Assembly (NCBI GenBank): GCA_963797085.1
Contig: CAWCOA010000024.1
Coordinates: 310,001-374,000 of the forward strand
From: JASJBU01 sp963797085
GTDB lineage: Bacteria; Pseudomonadota; Gammaproteobacteria; Chromatiales; Chromatiaceae
DNA length: 64,000 bases
Reading direction: 5' to 3'
The notes below the pieces were generated by a model, which had not been told where the DNA came from, searched no databases, and was given only the letters and a program-made list of their open reading frames with translations. This document shows, piece by piece, positions 63,085 to 64,000 of the stretch. Every line of letters begins with the position of its first letter. Positions within the stretch are counted from its first letter, which is position 1. The position numbers and the translations under genes were made by a program.

Positions 63085-64000
63085 ATGACCGTAGATGCCC
63101 AAAAGGAGACCCTGGAATTCCAGGCTGAAGTCAGCCAGGTACTCAACCTGGTAATCCGTTCCCTGTACAGCAACAAAGAGATTTTCCTGCGCGAACTGAT
63201 TTCCAATGCCTCGGATGCGGCGGAAAAACTGCGTTTTGAGGCGCTGACTGATGAGGCATTGTTTGAAGAAGATCCGGATCTCAAGATCCGCGTCACGTTC
63301 GACAAGGAGGCCGGCACCCTGACGATTTCAGACAACGGTATCGGCATGAACCGTCAGGAGGTGACGGAGACCATCGGCACCATTGCCAGTTCGGGAACGC
63401 GCAAGTTTGTTGAGGCCATGTCTGGAGATCAGGCCAAGGACAGCGAATTGATCGGACAATTCGGCGTGGGTTTCTATTCGTCCTATATCGTGGCCGATAA
63501 AGTCACCTTGATCACCCGCCGCGCAGGCCTGGGTGAAGAGCACGGCGTACGCTGGGAGTCGGCAGGTGAGGGCGCATATTCCATCGAGAACGTGGATAAG
63601 CCCAACCGAGGCACCGATGTCATCCTGCATCTGCGGGAGGACGAAAAGGAGTTCCTGGAAGGCTATCGCCTGCGCAGCATCATCTCCAAATTTTCTGACC
63701 ATATCACCATGCCGGTGGAGATGGAGAAAGAGTTCTACGGCGAGGATGAGGAGAAACCTGAAGAGCCGGAGTTCGAGCGGGTCAACAAGGGTACTGCCTT
63801 GTGGATGCGTTCCAAGTCAGAGATCTCGGATGAGGAATACAACGAATTCTACAAGCATGTCTCCCACGATTTCGAGGACCCCTTGCTGCGCGTCCATAAT
63901 CGGGTCGAGGGCACCAATGAATACACCGCTCTGCTATTCATCCCCGGTCGTGCGCCATTCGATCTTTGGGATCGGGATCAGAAACACGGGGTGAAGCTCT
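63085..64000 (+). CDS. htpG: Hsp90-family chaperone HtpG, 5' part (cut by window end)
   Basis: ATP-dependent cytoplasmic chaperone. The frame runs open from ATG 63085 to the window edge, about 305 of some 630 residues. It begins MTVDAQKETLEFQAEVSQVL, then the GHKL ATPase motifs: LFLRELISNASDA-type IFLRELISNASDAAEKLR, ISDNGIGMNR, GTIASSGT and LIGQFGVGFYSSYIVA. The middle domain starts with GTALWMRSKSEI and EYTALLFIPGRAPFDLWDR. GTGGAGG about 12 bases upstream is the ribosome site. Confidence 0.97.
   Translation, partial: MTVDAQKETLEFQAEVSQVLNLVIRSLYSNKEIFLRELISNASDAAEKLRFEALTDEALFEEDPDLKIRVTFDKEAGTLTISDNGIGMNRQEVTETIGTIASSGTRKFVEAMSGDQAKDSELIGQFGVGFYSSYIVADKVTLITRRAGLGEEHGVRWESAGEGAYSIENVDKPNRGTDVILHLREDEKEFLEGYRLRSIISKFSDHITMPVEMEKEFYGEDEEKPEEPEFERVNKGTALWMRSKSEISDEEYNEFYKHVSHDFEDPLLRVHNRVEGTNEYTALLFIPGRAPFDLWDRDQKHGVKL

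Noticed and set aside
1..64000. Search for CRISPR arrays, insertion sequences, prophage, toxin-antitoxin pairs, restriction or other defence genes.
   Set aside because: No regularly spaced direct repeats, transposase, integrase, phage structural or defence gene was found; the only tandem repeat is the two-copy coding repeat near 53.9 kb.

Overview
The window reads as a stretch of a gammaproteobacterial chromosome. The evidence is the gene order queG<>nnr-tsaE-amiB-mutL-miaA-hfq-hflX-hflK-hflC-yjeT-(hisZ)-purA, which is the classic gammaproteobacterial hfl/mutL neighbourhood, together with lptFG, cvpA-purF, cmoAB, hisZ, a BarA-like kinase and a DUF1631/PilZ/GGDEF/EAL protein. A Chromatiales-like, possibly sulfur-oxidising or symbiotic lineage is my inference only; no 16S or sox/dsr gene lies in the window.

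Layout. 0-4 kb: 3' part of glnS, tRNA-Ala(GGC), cvpA-purF. 3.7-11.7 kb (minus strand): a TauD-type dioxygenase, murI, then a three-gene module of TonB-dependent receptor, periplasmic ABC-type binding protein and BarA-like hybrid kinase. 11.9-17.4 kb: a radical SAM protein with a possible 34-residue partner peptide, divergent from lptF-lptG, then mrcB. 17.7-24 kb: a frameshifted PilZ-DUF1631-GGDEF-EAL protein, a PDDEXK-like small protein, and a YoaA/DinG helicase. 24-38.4 kb: the conserved hfl/mutL superoperon region. 38.4-48.7 kb: pabB, an RDD protein, a 740-bp gene-free gap with a strong orphan terminator, a FixL/FixJ-like two-component pair, an Atg22/UMF1-type transporter, cmoAB and yheT.

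48.7-63 kb is looser and accessory in character. It holds a beta-lactamase-fold serine hydrolase, an unusual cluster of five consecutive stem-loops, a minus-strand redox operon (dihydrolipoyl dehydrogenase-like, OsmC, DUF6116, LEA2 lipoprotein), small secreted proteins, DUF547, a badly broken copper-type TonB receptor, a DUF2934 basic protein, phosphoglucomutase, rhodanese and a TIGR03016-like outer-membrane barrel. htpG begins at the right edge behind a good sigma-32 promoter.

More than a dozen single-base frameshifts break otherwise conserved reading frames, including miaA, hflK, osmC, DUF547, the outer-membrane barrel and both TonB receptors. Several sit in short homopolymers and each is repaired by one base. 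Uncorrected sequencing indels are the simplest explanation; real gene decay remains possible for the copper receptor. I report such genes as one locus and give the position of the break. No rRNA, CRISPR array, insertion sequence or prophage was seen.
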